A stretch of 47,882 bases of DNA from Lachnospiraceae bacterium (GTDB taxonomy: Bacteria > Bacillota > Clostridia > Lachnospirales > Lachnospiraceae). This document shows positions 41,633 through 47,882 of the stretch, in pieces; position 1 is the first letter of the stretch, and every line of letters begins with the position of its first letter. The notes beneath the pieces were generated by a model, which saw only the letters and a program-made list of their open reading frames with translations, was not told the DNA's origin and did not search any database. The position numbers were made by a program, and so were the translations under genes. Location of the stretch: positions 1 through 47,882 of the forward strand of contig JAGKTY010000030.1 of the NCBI GenBank assembly GCA_021153185.1, written 5' to 3'.

Positions 41633-41691
41633 GCAACTATATATAGTTTTTTATACTACATAGTAAAATATTGAAATTAAAAGGAGTTTCC

Positions 41692-42519
41692 ATGTTTAAA
41701 ATTGTATCCGATTCCTCATCCAATCTGCTTTCATTAGAAGGGGTTTCCTTTGCATCCGTTCCGCTGCATATCCTCGTCGGAGAGCAGTCTTTTGTAGACG
41801 ATGAGACACTGGATGTCAACGCAATGTTTGATGCCCTCTCTTCCTATAATGGTCCATCTTCCACGTCATGTCCGAGTCCGAATGACTGGCTGAATGCCTT
41901 CGAATCATTTGAAACCGTATTTTGTGTCACAATCTCAAGCGGTCTTTCAGGCTCTTACAGTTCTGCATGTGCGGCAAAACAGATGTACGAAGAGGCGCAT
42001 CCTGACAGAAAGGTATACATATTTGATTCGCTTTCGGCAGGTCCGGGACTTGCACTCATCATTTATAAAATCAAAGAGTGCATCCAAAAAGGATTCCCGG
42101 CACAGGAAATCTATGAAAAGGTATCCGCCTATCAGAGGACACTGCACATCTATTATGCCCTTTCCTCTCTTGACAATCTTGCCAAAAACGGACGTGTCAA
42201 TCCACTTGTCGCAAAGGGCATCGGGGCACTTGGAATCCGCGTCATCGGTACTGCCACGGAGGAAGGCAAAATCAAACCGATCGACAAAGCGCGCGGCGAC
42301 AAAAAGACGATGCAAAAGGTATTTGCTCATATGAAAGCGAACGGCTATCAGGGCGGACGTGTTATCATTTCCCACAGTGATTACTTTTCAGTTGCGCAGT
42401 CGCTTGAGACACTGATTCTTGATACATATCCGGATGCCGATATCAGCATTCAGGAAAACACCGGTCTATGCGGCTATTACGCAGAGCAGCACTCTGTCAT
42501 CGTCAGCTTCGAAGAATAA
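41692..42519 (+). CDS. DegV family fatty-acid-binding protein (second copy), only plus-strand gene
   Basis: 276 residues from ATG 41692 (AAGGAG 6 bases upstream). DegV pattern: MFKIVSDSSSNLL (start), SFASVPLHILVGEQSFVDDE, SSTSCPSPNDWLNAFE (lipid head-group loop), VFCVTISSGLSGSYSSACAA, IYYALSSLDNLAKNGRVNPLV, and a C-terminal NTGLCGYYAEQHSVIV. These are the features of fatty-acid-binding FakB/DegV proteins. It runs opposite to every other gene here and has its own operator-like promoter, so regulation is probably separate from the first DegV. The terminator after it is weak and shared. Confidence 0.93.
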   Translation: MFKIVSDSSSNLLSLEGVSFASVPLHILVGEQSFVDDETLDVNAMFDALSSYNGPSSTSCPSPNDWLNAFESFETVFCVTISSGLSGSYSSACAAKQMYEEAHPDRKVYIFDSLSAGPGLALIIYKIKECIQKGFPAQEIYEKVSAYQRTLHIYYALSSLDNLAKNGRVNPLVAKGIGALGIRVIGTATEEGKIKPIDKARGDKKTMQKVFAHMKANGYQGGRVIISHSDYFSVAQSLETLILDTYPDADISIQENTGLCGYYAEQHSVIVSFEE

Positions 42520-42553
42520 AATATAGTAATTCCTCACCCGGAAAGCATCAATA

Positions 42554-42587
42554 AAAGGGCTATTGCACAATATATGCATAGCCCTTT
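42554..42587. terminator. Convergent bidirectional terminator
   Basis: A 10-bp stem AAAGGGCTAT/ATAGCCCTTT (42554-42563, 42578-42587) with a 14-base loop stands between the plus-strand degV and the minus-strand phosphatase. The T-tracts on both sides are short, so efficiency is uncertain. Confidence 0.7.
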
Positions 42588-42595
42588 GAACATGT

Positions 42596-43183
42596 TTATT
42601 TGATTTTTTGCCATCCGTTTGCATCGACTGTAAAAATCGCTGCCTCGCAATTATTCTGAAGCCCCTCGCCCCAGTAATGCGCATTGTCATTTCCCTCAAT
42701 GTAGCACATTAATCCTTTGTTTAAGGCGCCGTGCGCAACAATCATCACCCGCCTGAATTGGTCCGAAAGCGGCTCGATAACCTCCTGCAAAAACGCCTGT
42801 GTCCGTGCTCTGACCTGATCAATTGTTTCCCCGTTTGGCGGCGGCAAGTAGCGATCCGGTGCCTCAAAAAAAGACCGGTACGGGCTGCGCTCGTCGCGCC
42901 ACACACTATAGTGGACACCCTCCATATCACCAAACGAAATCTCTCTGAGGCGCTCATCTCTCACAATCGGGATATTGCGGTGTCCGCGAATCAGACACGC
43001 CGTCTCGTATGCGCGAATTAACGGTGATGAATAAATACAGTCAAACGCAACCGTCTCGAGCTTTCTGCCAAGTTCACCCGCAAGCGCCCGGCCTGTTTCA
43101 TTGAGTTCAATATCTGTATTTCCCTGCAGCTTCCCTGCTGCATTCCAAACTGTTTCCCCATGTCTGACAATATATACTTCCAT
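42596..43183 (-). CDS. Histidine phosphatase family protein (phosphoglycerate-mutase-like)
   Basis: 195 residues. The catalytic RHG motif is near the start in VRHGETVWNAAGKLQG. The second active-site Arg lies in SSPLIRAYETACLI, the acid region in REISFGDMEGVHYSVW, and the second catalytic His in MIVAHGALNKGLM. Family members act on phosphoglycerate, cobalamin precursors (CobC) or other phosphomonoesters; the branch is unclear and no cobalamin genes are nearby. It follows the HD-GYP gene by 81 bases and has a weak ribosome site. Confidence 0.92.
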   Translation of the reverse strand: MEVYIVRHGETVWNAAGKLQGNTDIELNETGRALAGELGRKLETVAFDCIYSSPLIRAYETACLIRGHRNIPIVRDERLREISFGDMEGVHYSVWRDERSPYRSFFEAPDRYLPPPNGETIDQVRARTQAFLQEVIEPLSDQFRRVMIVAHGALNKGLMCYIEGNDNAHYWGEGLQNNCEAAIFTVDANGWQKIK

Positions 43184-43264
43184 CGTCTTACTCTTTCTCT
43201 TGATTGCTGCAAACAGTTCACGACGTATCCCTTTGCATAAGCATGCTGTCAGGTTTCGGGACCG

Positions 43265-44494
43265 TTACACAATTTGTCTCATGTCATATGATAAATCTTC
43301 ATCAATCATCTCAACCATAATCTTGGCAATGTGCGGATCGAACTGCGTACCTGCACCGTTTAATATCTGCGCACGCACCTTGTCCTGCGGAAGCACATCC
43401 CGGTACGAACGCTTACTTGTCATCGCATCATACGCATCCGCCACAGCAATAATCCGTCCAATAAGCGGTATCTCCTCTTGTTTGGCATGATTCGGATATC
43501 CCGTGCCGTCATACCGCTCGTGATGATACTGCGCGCCCTGCGCGTATTCCTCTTTGATGGAAACATCCTTTAGCATTTCATTGCCCATAAACGGATGCTT
43601 CTGAATCTCAAAGTACTCGGCATCTGTCAGTTTACCCGGCTTATTGATAATCTGGTTATCGATTCCGATTTTTCCAACGTCATGAAGAAGGCCTGCATAA
43701 TAGACATCTTCGCTTTCTTTTTCCGTAAAGCCCATCCGAAGGGCAATCATGCGGGAATAGCTTGCCACGCGTCTTGAATGTCCCGCCGTATATGTATCTT
43801 TAAAATCAACCGCTTTTGCAAACGCTTCGATCACCTCATTTGACAAAAGCTCCAGTTCTCTATTTTTCTGTTCCAGAATTTTGGCGTATTTCAATTCTTC
43901 TTCCTGGATTGTCAGCTCATTTAACCGCTCTCTTGTCTCTCTGATGTTATTGATGCACATACGTGAAACAAGCATTAATACCGTCATAAATCCGAAGGTG
44001 ATCGGAATCTCCGCCATGATTTTGGTATCACCATCCAGGAAAAGCCCCCTTGCCGCACACGTACCAAACATGATGAGCGCCGCAACGAGTGTGAATGCCT
44101 CACATAACCGCTTGTCCTCATAAAGTACACACAGAATAATCGGCAACGCCAGAAGACAAAATGACACCGAGAAATCATAATGTGTCACAACGACTGTACA
44201 ACAAATCACAAAGCTTGATACAATCATGGAATACTTCTGTAATGTAAAATTGTCAGGGTTTTTCCTCATAATAAACTGCGCCAAAACAAACGCAATACAG
44301 TTTATCACTGTAGGCAGTGCCAAATAACGGAACAACTGTCTTGATATGGAATTGAGATCCGCATATCCGGCCGACTCATTAAAAAACAAAATCGCCTGAT
44401 AGGTGCACTCGATGACAAACAGACTCAAAACAAGCGAAACTTGTATCTTTGTAATCGTCTGATGCCAAATCGTATAATCTTTATCCTGCGCCAT
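43265..44494 (-). CDS. Membrane-bound HD-GYP domain protein, probable c-di-GMP phosphodiesterase
   Basis: 409 residues from ATG 44494 (GGAGG 5 bases upstream); the longer in-frame reading begins in the leader. Residues ~15-190 contain about six membrane helices. A coiled-coil linker (RETRERLNELTIQEEELKYA) follows, then the HD-GYP domain: HSRRVASYSRMIA, HDVGKIG (metal HD at ~271-272), HPFMGNEML, HHERYDGTGYP (~324-334, the GYP motif), and VADAYDAMTSKRSYR. Such domains hydrolyse cyclic di-GMP. No GGDEF gene is in the window. The promoter is TTGAAT-17-TAGAAT, and the leader contains a degenerate repeat copy. Confidence 0.94.
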   Translation of the reverse strand: MAQDKDYTIWHQTITKIQVSLVLSLFVIECTYQAILFFNESAGYADLNSISRQLFRYLALPTVINCIAFVLAQFIMRKNPDNFTLQKYSMIVSSFVICCTVVVTHYDFSVSFCLLALPIILCVLYEDKRLCEAFTLVAALIMFGTCAARGLFLDGDTKIMAEIPITFGFMTVLMLVSRMCINNIRETRERLNELTIQEEELKYAKILEQKNRELELLSNEVIEAFAKAVDFKDTYTAGHSRRVASYSRMIALRMGFTEKESEDVYYAGLLHDVGKIGIDNQIINKPGKLTDAEYFEIQKHPFMGNEMLKDVSIKEEYAQGAQYHHERYDGTGYPNHAKQEEIPLIGRIIAVADAYDAMTSKRSYRDVLPQDKVRAQILNGAGTQFDPHIAKIMVEMIDEDLSYDMRQIV

Positions 44495-44555
44495 GTCATC
44501 CTCCCAAGAATGAAACCATTCTTCCAAAACGCACAAAAGCATCCTGCATATCTTT

Positions 44556-44622
44556 GTAACTACCGGCACCCAATTGCCCAAACCACATCATAGGTGCTTT
44601 CTTTTTGCTCATGCGGTTACTT
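44556..44622. repeat. Degenerate copy of the MITE-like element left arm, in the HD-GYP leader
   Basis: The 28-base stretch ending TTTTTGCTCATGCGGTTACTTC matches 41395-41422 of the 41.4 kb element with about two differences. Beyond it the match continues weakly to a GTAAC at 44556-44560 corresponding to that in the element's terminal repeat. The segment can fold as GTAAC/GTTAC. Confidence 0.65.
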
Positions 44623-44626
44623 CTTT

Positions 44627-44655
44627 ATTCTAACCAAATCCATAGAGACATTCAA
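44627..44655 (-). promoter_or_regulatory. Promoter of the HD-GYP gene
   Basis: On the minus strand TTGAAT (44655-44650), exactly 17 bases, TAGAAT (44632-44627), giving a leader of about 125 bases. Confidence 0.8.
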
Positions 44656-44709
44656 GTATTAGTTGCCAAAACCGCTCCTTCATACATCGTTATTGCACCA
44701 AGCGTACAC

Positions 44710-45639
44710 TTACATAACGCTCAGCACAATTCCGGCAATAATCACAACCGCACAAACAAGCTTATATCCTGTGTTTTTCTCTTTAAAAACAAACCTGCCG
44801 GCCAAAATGGTCACGATACAGCCCGCCTGTTTTAAAAGCGTCATAACGGTAACCTGGCTTGCTTCCATACTGTTTGCGACAAACAGTGCACGGTCTGCTA
44901 TAACAAACATAATGGATAAAATCCAAACCCATTTGTTTTTGAGCGTCTTTTTCAGATCAATCTTTTCATGCACAATGATGGCATAAATGATATAAAACAG
45001 ACACAGAAACAGCATATACCAAAACTGCAGCTGCGAACTGTTCATGTCCTTCATGAGAATTTTATCCATGAGTCCCGAAACAGCATTTAACAGACACGAA
45101 ATAAGTGCCATCAGCACGACCAGGAGCGAAATATTTTCCTGCGTGCCGGTTGTCTTAAGCTGCCCGGTCCCCTCCGGTTCTGCTCCCATCTGCTTTGCAG
45201 CCGCTGCCGTTTTTCTGATTCTTTGTAAAAAAACATCCGGTCTGAACTTGAGCATCAAAAGTCCTACGCACACAAGGAGCAATCCTATGATATTATAAGT
45301 ACTCATCACTTCATGCAGCACAAATACGCCGAGCATCGTTGAAAACAGAACGCGCGACAAATCCAGCACACCGTAAAAGCTGATTGGAAGTCTTTTGATT
45401 GCCTTAAATCCGCAAATCCAAGCAACAAAAATCACAAACGACTTGATTGCGATATAAAAATAATACTTTGGCGCAAGTCCCATCGCGCGCGGCGCATCCG
45501 GACAGACGAGCGCAAACGAAACAAGCGAATAAATCAGCAGTACCTCTATGGAAGAGCATGTCTCAAGTGCCTTCTTTTTGCATATCTCACGGCATCCTTT
45601 TAGTACGCCGTATAATAAAACGAGCCAAACCCACAACAT
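44710..45639 (-). CDS. DMT/EamA-family transporter
   Basis: 309 residues with about ten membrane helices in two EamA halves, the second starting after a cytoplasmic linker (KTAAAAKQMGAEPEGTGQLK). The N-terminus MLWVWLVLLYGVLKGCREIC and SFYGVLDLSRVLFSTMLGVFVLHE are typical of a drug/metabolite exporter; the final YKLVCAVVIIAGIVLSVM completes helix 10. The substrate is unknown. It lies 6 bases after the Nudix gene, whose end supplies the AAAGGA ribosome site, so the two are translationally linked. Confidence 0.9.
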   Translation of the reverse strand: MLWVWLVLLYGVLKGCREICKKKALETCSSIEVLLIYSLVSFALVCPDAPRAMGLAPKYYFYIAIKSFVIFVAWICGFKAIKRLPISFYGVLDLSRVLFSTMLGVFVLHEVMSTYNIIGLLLVCVGLLMLKFRPDVFLQRIRKTAAAAKQMGAEPEGTGQLKTTGTQENISLLVVLMALISCLLNAVSGLMDKILMKDMNSSQLQFWYMLFLCLFYIIYAIIVHEKIDLKKTLKNKWVWILSIMFVIADRALFVANSMEASQVTVMTLLKQAGCIVTILAGRFVFKEKNTGYKLVCAVVIIAGIVLSVM

Positions 45640-45645
45640 AAGCGT

Positions 45646-46134
45646 TTATCCTTTGCATTCATCTTCTAACTTAGCGCCATCAAGCACCGTTTCTACAAGT
45701 GTATCTCCTTCATAGCGGAGCTTTAAGGAAAAGAATGCGCTTTGCTGCGCAAGAAGTCTGAAGAATACCTTATCCCCTTCCCAGATAGGCAAATCGTACA
45801 CCTTTGACTTGTCCACCCACTCGAGCGTGCCCTCGTCGCATTCAATCAATTCTCCCGTAAACGCTGTCGCTGTATACAAAAACATATACTCCGTGTGAAA
45901 TTGATCCGACAAAAATGTGACAATCCCCCGAAGTTTCCATGACGTTAAGGTCAATCCTGTCTCTTCTTTTACTTCGCGCAGCAGGCATTCCTCAGGCGTC
46001 TCATCCTGTTCAAAATGCCCGCCAACACCGATCCATTTATCTTTATTGATATCATGTTCCTTCTTCACTCTGTGTAACATCAAATATTGGTCATCCTGTT
46101 CAATATAACACAGTGTCGTCAAACTTGCTCCCAT
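45646..46134 (-). CDS. Nudix hydrolase (8-oxo-dGTPase-like)
   Basis: 162 residues. The Nudix box is GHFEQDETPEECLLREVKEETGL, matching the G-x5-E-x7-R-E-U-x-E-E-x-G-U pattern (key residues: the first G, E, R-E, E-E, G). The N-terminus TTLCYIEQDDQYLMLHRVKKE and the KWIGVGG stretch resemble MutT/YtkD-type 8-oxo-dGTP hydrolases. It cleaves a nucleoside diphosphate-linked substrate with Mg2+. It follows the M20 gene by 67 bases with AAAGGA upstream. Confidence 0.92.
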   Translation of the reverse strand: MGASLTTLCYIEQDDQYLMLHRVKKEHDINKDKWIGVGGHFEQDETPEECLLREVKEETGLTLTSWKLRGIVTFLSDQFHTEYMFLYTATAFTGELIECDEGTLEWVDKSKVYDLPIWEGDKVFFRLLAQQSAFFSLKLRYEGDTLVETVLDGAKLEDECKG

Positions 46135-46201
46135 GTTTTTCCTTTGTCCTGCTTTCTTTTCAAGAACTTGTTCCTATCGTACTTAGAAAACATCAAAAAT
46201 G

Positions 46202-47422
46202 CTAGCAATGCTCTTCAAGCCAGCGCATTGCATTGTAGGCATATACTGCGCTTCCTTTTGCAAGAACACTTTCATCAAATGTAACCATCGGATGGTGCTG
46301 CGGGTAACAGTATCCCTCGGATGGCTCCCCTGCAGCCAGTGCCAGCATAATAGAAGGCACCTCATGACTGACATACGCAAAGTCCTCAGAGCCCCCTGCT
46401 TTCGACGGCTTTCCTCCGGACATGGCAAGCAGTTCTCCTGCGCAAAACGCACCCTGACCGCCAAGTAATTCTTTGGTATAACGCGTCGCACGCTCGGAAA
46501 GTTCTTTGTCATTGACAAGTGTCGGACACTGTCTGACAAAGGTAACCTTCGCGTCCCCGCGGAACATTTTGGCAGTACTCTCACAGATTTCTACCATTCT
46601 GTCTTTGATAAACTGTCTCGTCTCTTCATTGTATGTGCGGATCGTGCCTGCCATTTTCACGCTGTCAGGAATCACATTGTCCGCGATTCCGCCTTGGATG
46701 GAACCGATTGTCAAAACCGCTTCATCCGACAGATTGAGTTCTCTTGCATGAATCTCCCCAAGTGCAGTGATGATATGCGCCGAAATCATAACCGGGTCAA
46801 TTCCCTGATCCGGCATAGAACCGTGACAGCCCTTTCCCTGCACCTTAATTTCAAAACAGTCTGCCGCCGGTGCGCTCACACCACTCTCACACACAATTAC
46901 CGTTCCTGCAGGCATTGGCATCGCCGCAGATACATGAATCATCAGTGCGCCGTCCACCTTTGGATTTTCCAAAAGACCGGAAGCAATCATATCCTTTGCG
47001 CCCTCAAACAACTCTTCCGCCGGTTGAAAATCAAGCTTTACGACGCCTCCCAGTTCATTCTCATGTGCTTTTAACAGCTTCGCCGCTCCAAGTAACATCG
47101 CCGCATGCATATCATGTCCGCACGCGTGCATATTTCCGTTTTGTGCCGCAAAGTCAACATCCGCTTCCTCTTTGACCGGAAGCCCATCCATATCTGCACG
47201 CAGCAAAAAGGTGCGCGCTCCGCTGCCGACGGTGGCAATAAGGCCCGCCCTGCCGCAATTGACCGGATTTAGTCCAAGCTTTTCCAATTCCTGTTTGACA
47301 AAGTCATGTGTAAACGTAAGGTCAAATCCCACTTCCGGATTTCGATGCAGTGACCGTCTGATTTCAATTATTTCCTGCTCAATTGCCTGTGCTTCTTCTA
47401 ACAACTGTTTTGCTTCTATCAT
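46202..47422 (-). CDS. M20-family metal-dependent amidohydrolase
   Basis: 406 residues. M20D hallmarks: RRSLHRNPEVGFD near the start, LRADMDGLPVKEE (metal Asp), HACGHDMHAAMLLG (~97, metal His), LDFQPAEELFEGAKDMI (catalytic and metal Glu), and late GGSEDFAYVSHEVPS with QHHPMVTFDE. Relatives cleave N-acyl amino acids, indole-3-acetyl amino acids or N-acetyl-diaminopimelate; this sequence is of the hippuricase/AbgB-like type, and the natural substrate is unknown. The leader contains an inverted repeat (about 47448-47483) between CATACATGGCAAC and GTTGCATGTATAC, upstream of an AGGAG site. Confidence 0.93.
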   Translation of the reverse strand: MIEAKQLLEEAQAIEQEIIEIRRSLHRNPEVGFDLTFTHDFVKQELEKLGLNPVNCGRAGLIATVGSGARTFLLRADMDGLPVKEEADVDFAAQNGNMHACGHDMHAAMLLGAAKLLKAHENELGGVVKLDFQPAEELFEGAKDMIASGLLENPKVDGALMIHVSAAMPMPAGTVIVCESGVSAPAADCFEIKVQGKGCHGSMPDQGIDPVMISAHIITALGEIHARELNLSDEAVLTIGSIQGGIADNVIPDSVKMAGTIRTYNEETRQFIKDRMVEICESTAKMFRGDAKVTFVRQCPTLVNDKELSERATRYTKELLGGQGAFCAGELLAMSGGKPSKAGGSEDFAYVSHEVPSIMLALAAGEPSEGYCYPQHHPMVTFDESVLAKGSAVYAYNAMRWLEEHC

Positions 47423-47566
47423 TTCTTACTCCTACCCGATACAATTTCATACATGGCAACCTATATCTCATTGTTGCATGTATACAGCTTATTTTCTGTT
47501 CATTGGTTCCGCTTTATGTATCAGAAACATTATTGTTATAAAAAACTTGCCGCATATGTTTATTTT

Positions 47567-47600
47567 GTGCAACAATTCAGAACCAATTCGCATCATCACC
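47567..47600. repeat. Degenerate fragment of the MITE-like element end
   Basis: ATTCAGAACC-AATTCGCATCATC lines up with ATTCAGAACCCCATTCGCAAAATC at 41361-41384; about 26 of 30 positions agree. There are no terminal repeats here, so it is a relic or a related element. Confidence 0.5.
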
Positions 47601-47803
47601 TTTTTAGGCTTTACGTCATATCGGTTTGCATTTTACGAATTGCTATTATTTTACCATTGTATGATATAAAAGTCCATGTTTGGACATCGCAATACATTTG
47701 CCAAAATAAAATCTTTTACGCTGCGATAAAGGCAAAACGAAGGAAAGAGGAAGTGACATGGACAAAAAAGAATAAGACGATTTTCAATCGTGAACTGTTC
47801 CAA

Positions 47804-47849
47804 ATTGGACCGCCTTCGGCTTTGGCTGATGCGGTCCAATCATTTTTTC
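47804..47849 (+). terminator. Plus-strand terminator
   Basis: A perfect 10-bp stem ATTGGACCGC/GCGGTCCAAT (47804-47813, 47831-47840) with a 17-base loop is followed by CATTTTTT on the plus strand. The minus strand lacks a T-tract, so it ends a plus-strand transcript, perhaps a short leader or small RNA starting after 47650. Confidence 0.82.
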
Positions 47850-47882
47850 CATCCAAATCATATCGTACCATGTATCAAATTT

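Larger units (their letters stand above)
41292..41691. other. 400-base divergent intergenic region
   Basis: It separates the antiporter (minus) from the second degV (plus). Contents: a lone ATAAAATGTAA copy (41310-41320), the 167-bp element (41348-41514), an AT-rich gap, the degV promoter with a 17-bp palindrome (41604-41632), and a palindrome AACTATATATAGTT (41635-41648) followed by six Ts. No gene is seen. Confidence 0.8.
47423..47882. other. Right-end intergenic region without a recognised gene
   Basis: Contents from left: an M20 leader hairpin (47448-47483), a fragment related to the MITE-like element (47567-47600), AT-rich sequence, a five-codon ATG frame on the plus strand (47758-47775, MDKKE stop) behind an AGAGGAAG site, a small hairpin (ACGAT/ATCGT, 47777-47791) and a strong plus-strand terminator. 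A 62-codon minus-strand frame across it has no start signal and is rejected. Confidence 0.7.

Noticed and set aside
44495..44626. c-di-GMP riboswitch in the HD-GYP leader
   Set aside because: The conserved class I or II core sequences are absent; the leader is better explained by a repeat copy.
47651..47839. 62-codon minus-strand frame at the right end
   Set aside because: It crosses the plus-strand terminator hairpin and has no ribosome site or recognisable protein features.

Overview
Organism and overall character. The window reads as one chromosomal stretch of a Gram-positive anaerobe, most probably a member of the Lachnospiraceae (Clostridia). The basis is medium-low GC, strong AGGAGG-type ribosome sites, sporulation-type wall enzymes (PdaA-like deacetylase, SpoIID-like protein), a ThrH-type phosphoserine phosphatase, a DUF6465-type small protein and the paired DUF5716/DUF5717-type proteins. 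Family numbers are from memory and were not searched. Of 44 genes, 43 lie on the minus strand; only a DegV gene at 41.7 kb is on the plus strand. There is no phage, IS transposase, CRISPR array, rRNA or tRNA.

Layout, left to right (transcription mostly right to left). 0-6.6 kb: a cut-off conserved gene, then purA-HAD phosphatase-membrane pseudokinase, then purB-pilT. 6.7-8.9 kb: a polar amino-acid ABC importer. 9.0-16.3 kb: a five-gene operon of poorly described proteins (1181-aa DUF5717-type scaffold, Hsp70/actin-fold DUF5716-type ATPase, TPR-like protein, coiled-coil protein with a membrane hairpin, small lipoprotein). 16.4-18.7 kb: SpoIID-like/peptidoglycan-binding protein, thrH and a DUF6465-type gene. 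19.0-22.8 kb: the L-arabinose operon araA-araB-araD. 23-26 kb: DegV, a metallo-beta-lactamase-fold hydrolase and a deleted aldo/keto reductase pseudogene. 26-27.9 kb: a GntR-controlled ABC exporter. 28-32.7 kb: an operon around an ECF sigma factor fused to a membrane segment and outer domain. 32.8-35.3 kb: polysaccharide deacetylase and ilvE. 35.5-41.3 kb: antiporter-trkA-beta-CASP nuclease-thyA-folA. 41.7-47.4 kb: second DegV, phosphoglycerate-mutase-like phosphatase, HD-GYP protein, DMT transporter, Nudix hydrolase and M20 amidohydrolase.

How the genes work together. purA and purB carry out the two steps of AMP synthesis from IMP (purB also acts earlier in IMP synthesis). thyA and folA form the thymidylate/folate cycle. 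araA, araB and araD convert L-arabinose to D-xylulose-5-phosphate, with no transporter or regulator in view. The antiporter and TrkA suggest coupled Na+/H+ and K+ homeostasis.

Most unusual content. (1) The 9-16.3 kb operon looks like an uncharacterised membrane-linked Hsp70/actin-like machine. (2) The sigma factor appears to be tethered to the membrane in one polypeptide. (3) The kinase-like receptor has lost its catalytic residues. (4) Three intergenic hairpins at 17.7, 34.2 and 41.4 kb share an identical loop while their stems differ but stay paired; two begin right at the T-tract of a terminator, and the third is a 167-bp MITE-like element with terminal inverted repeats and degenerate relatives at 44.6 and 47.6 kb.
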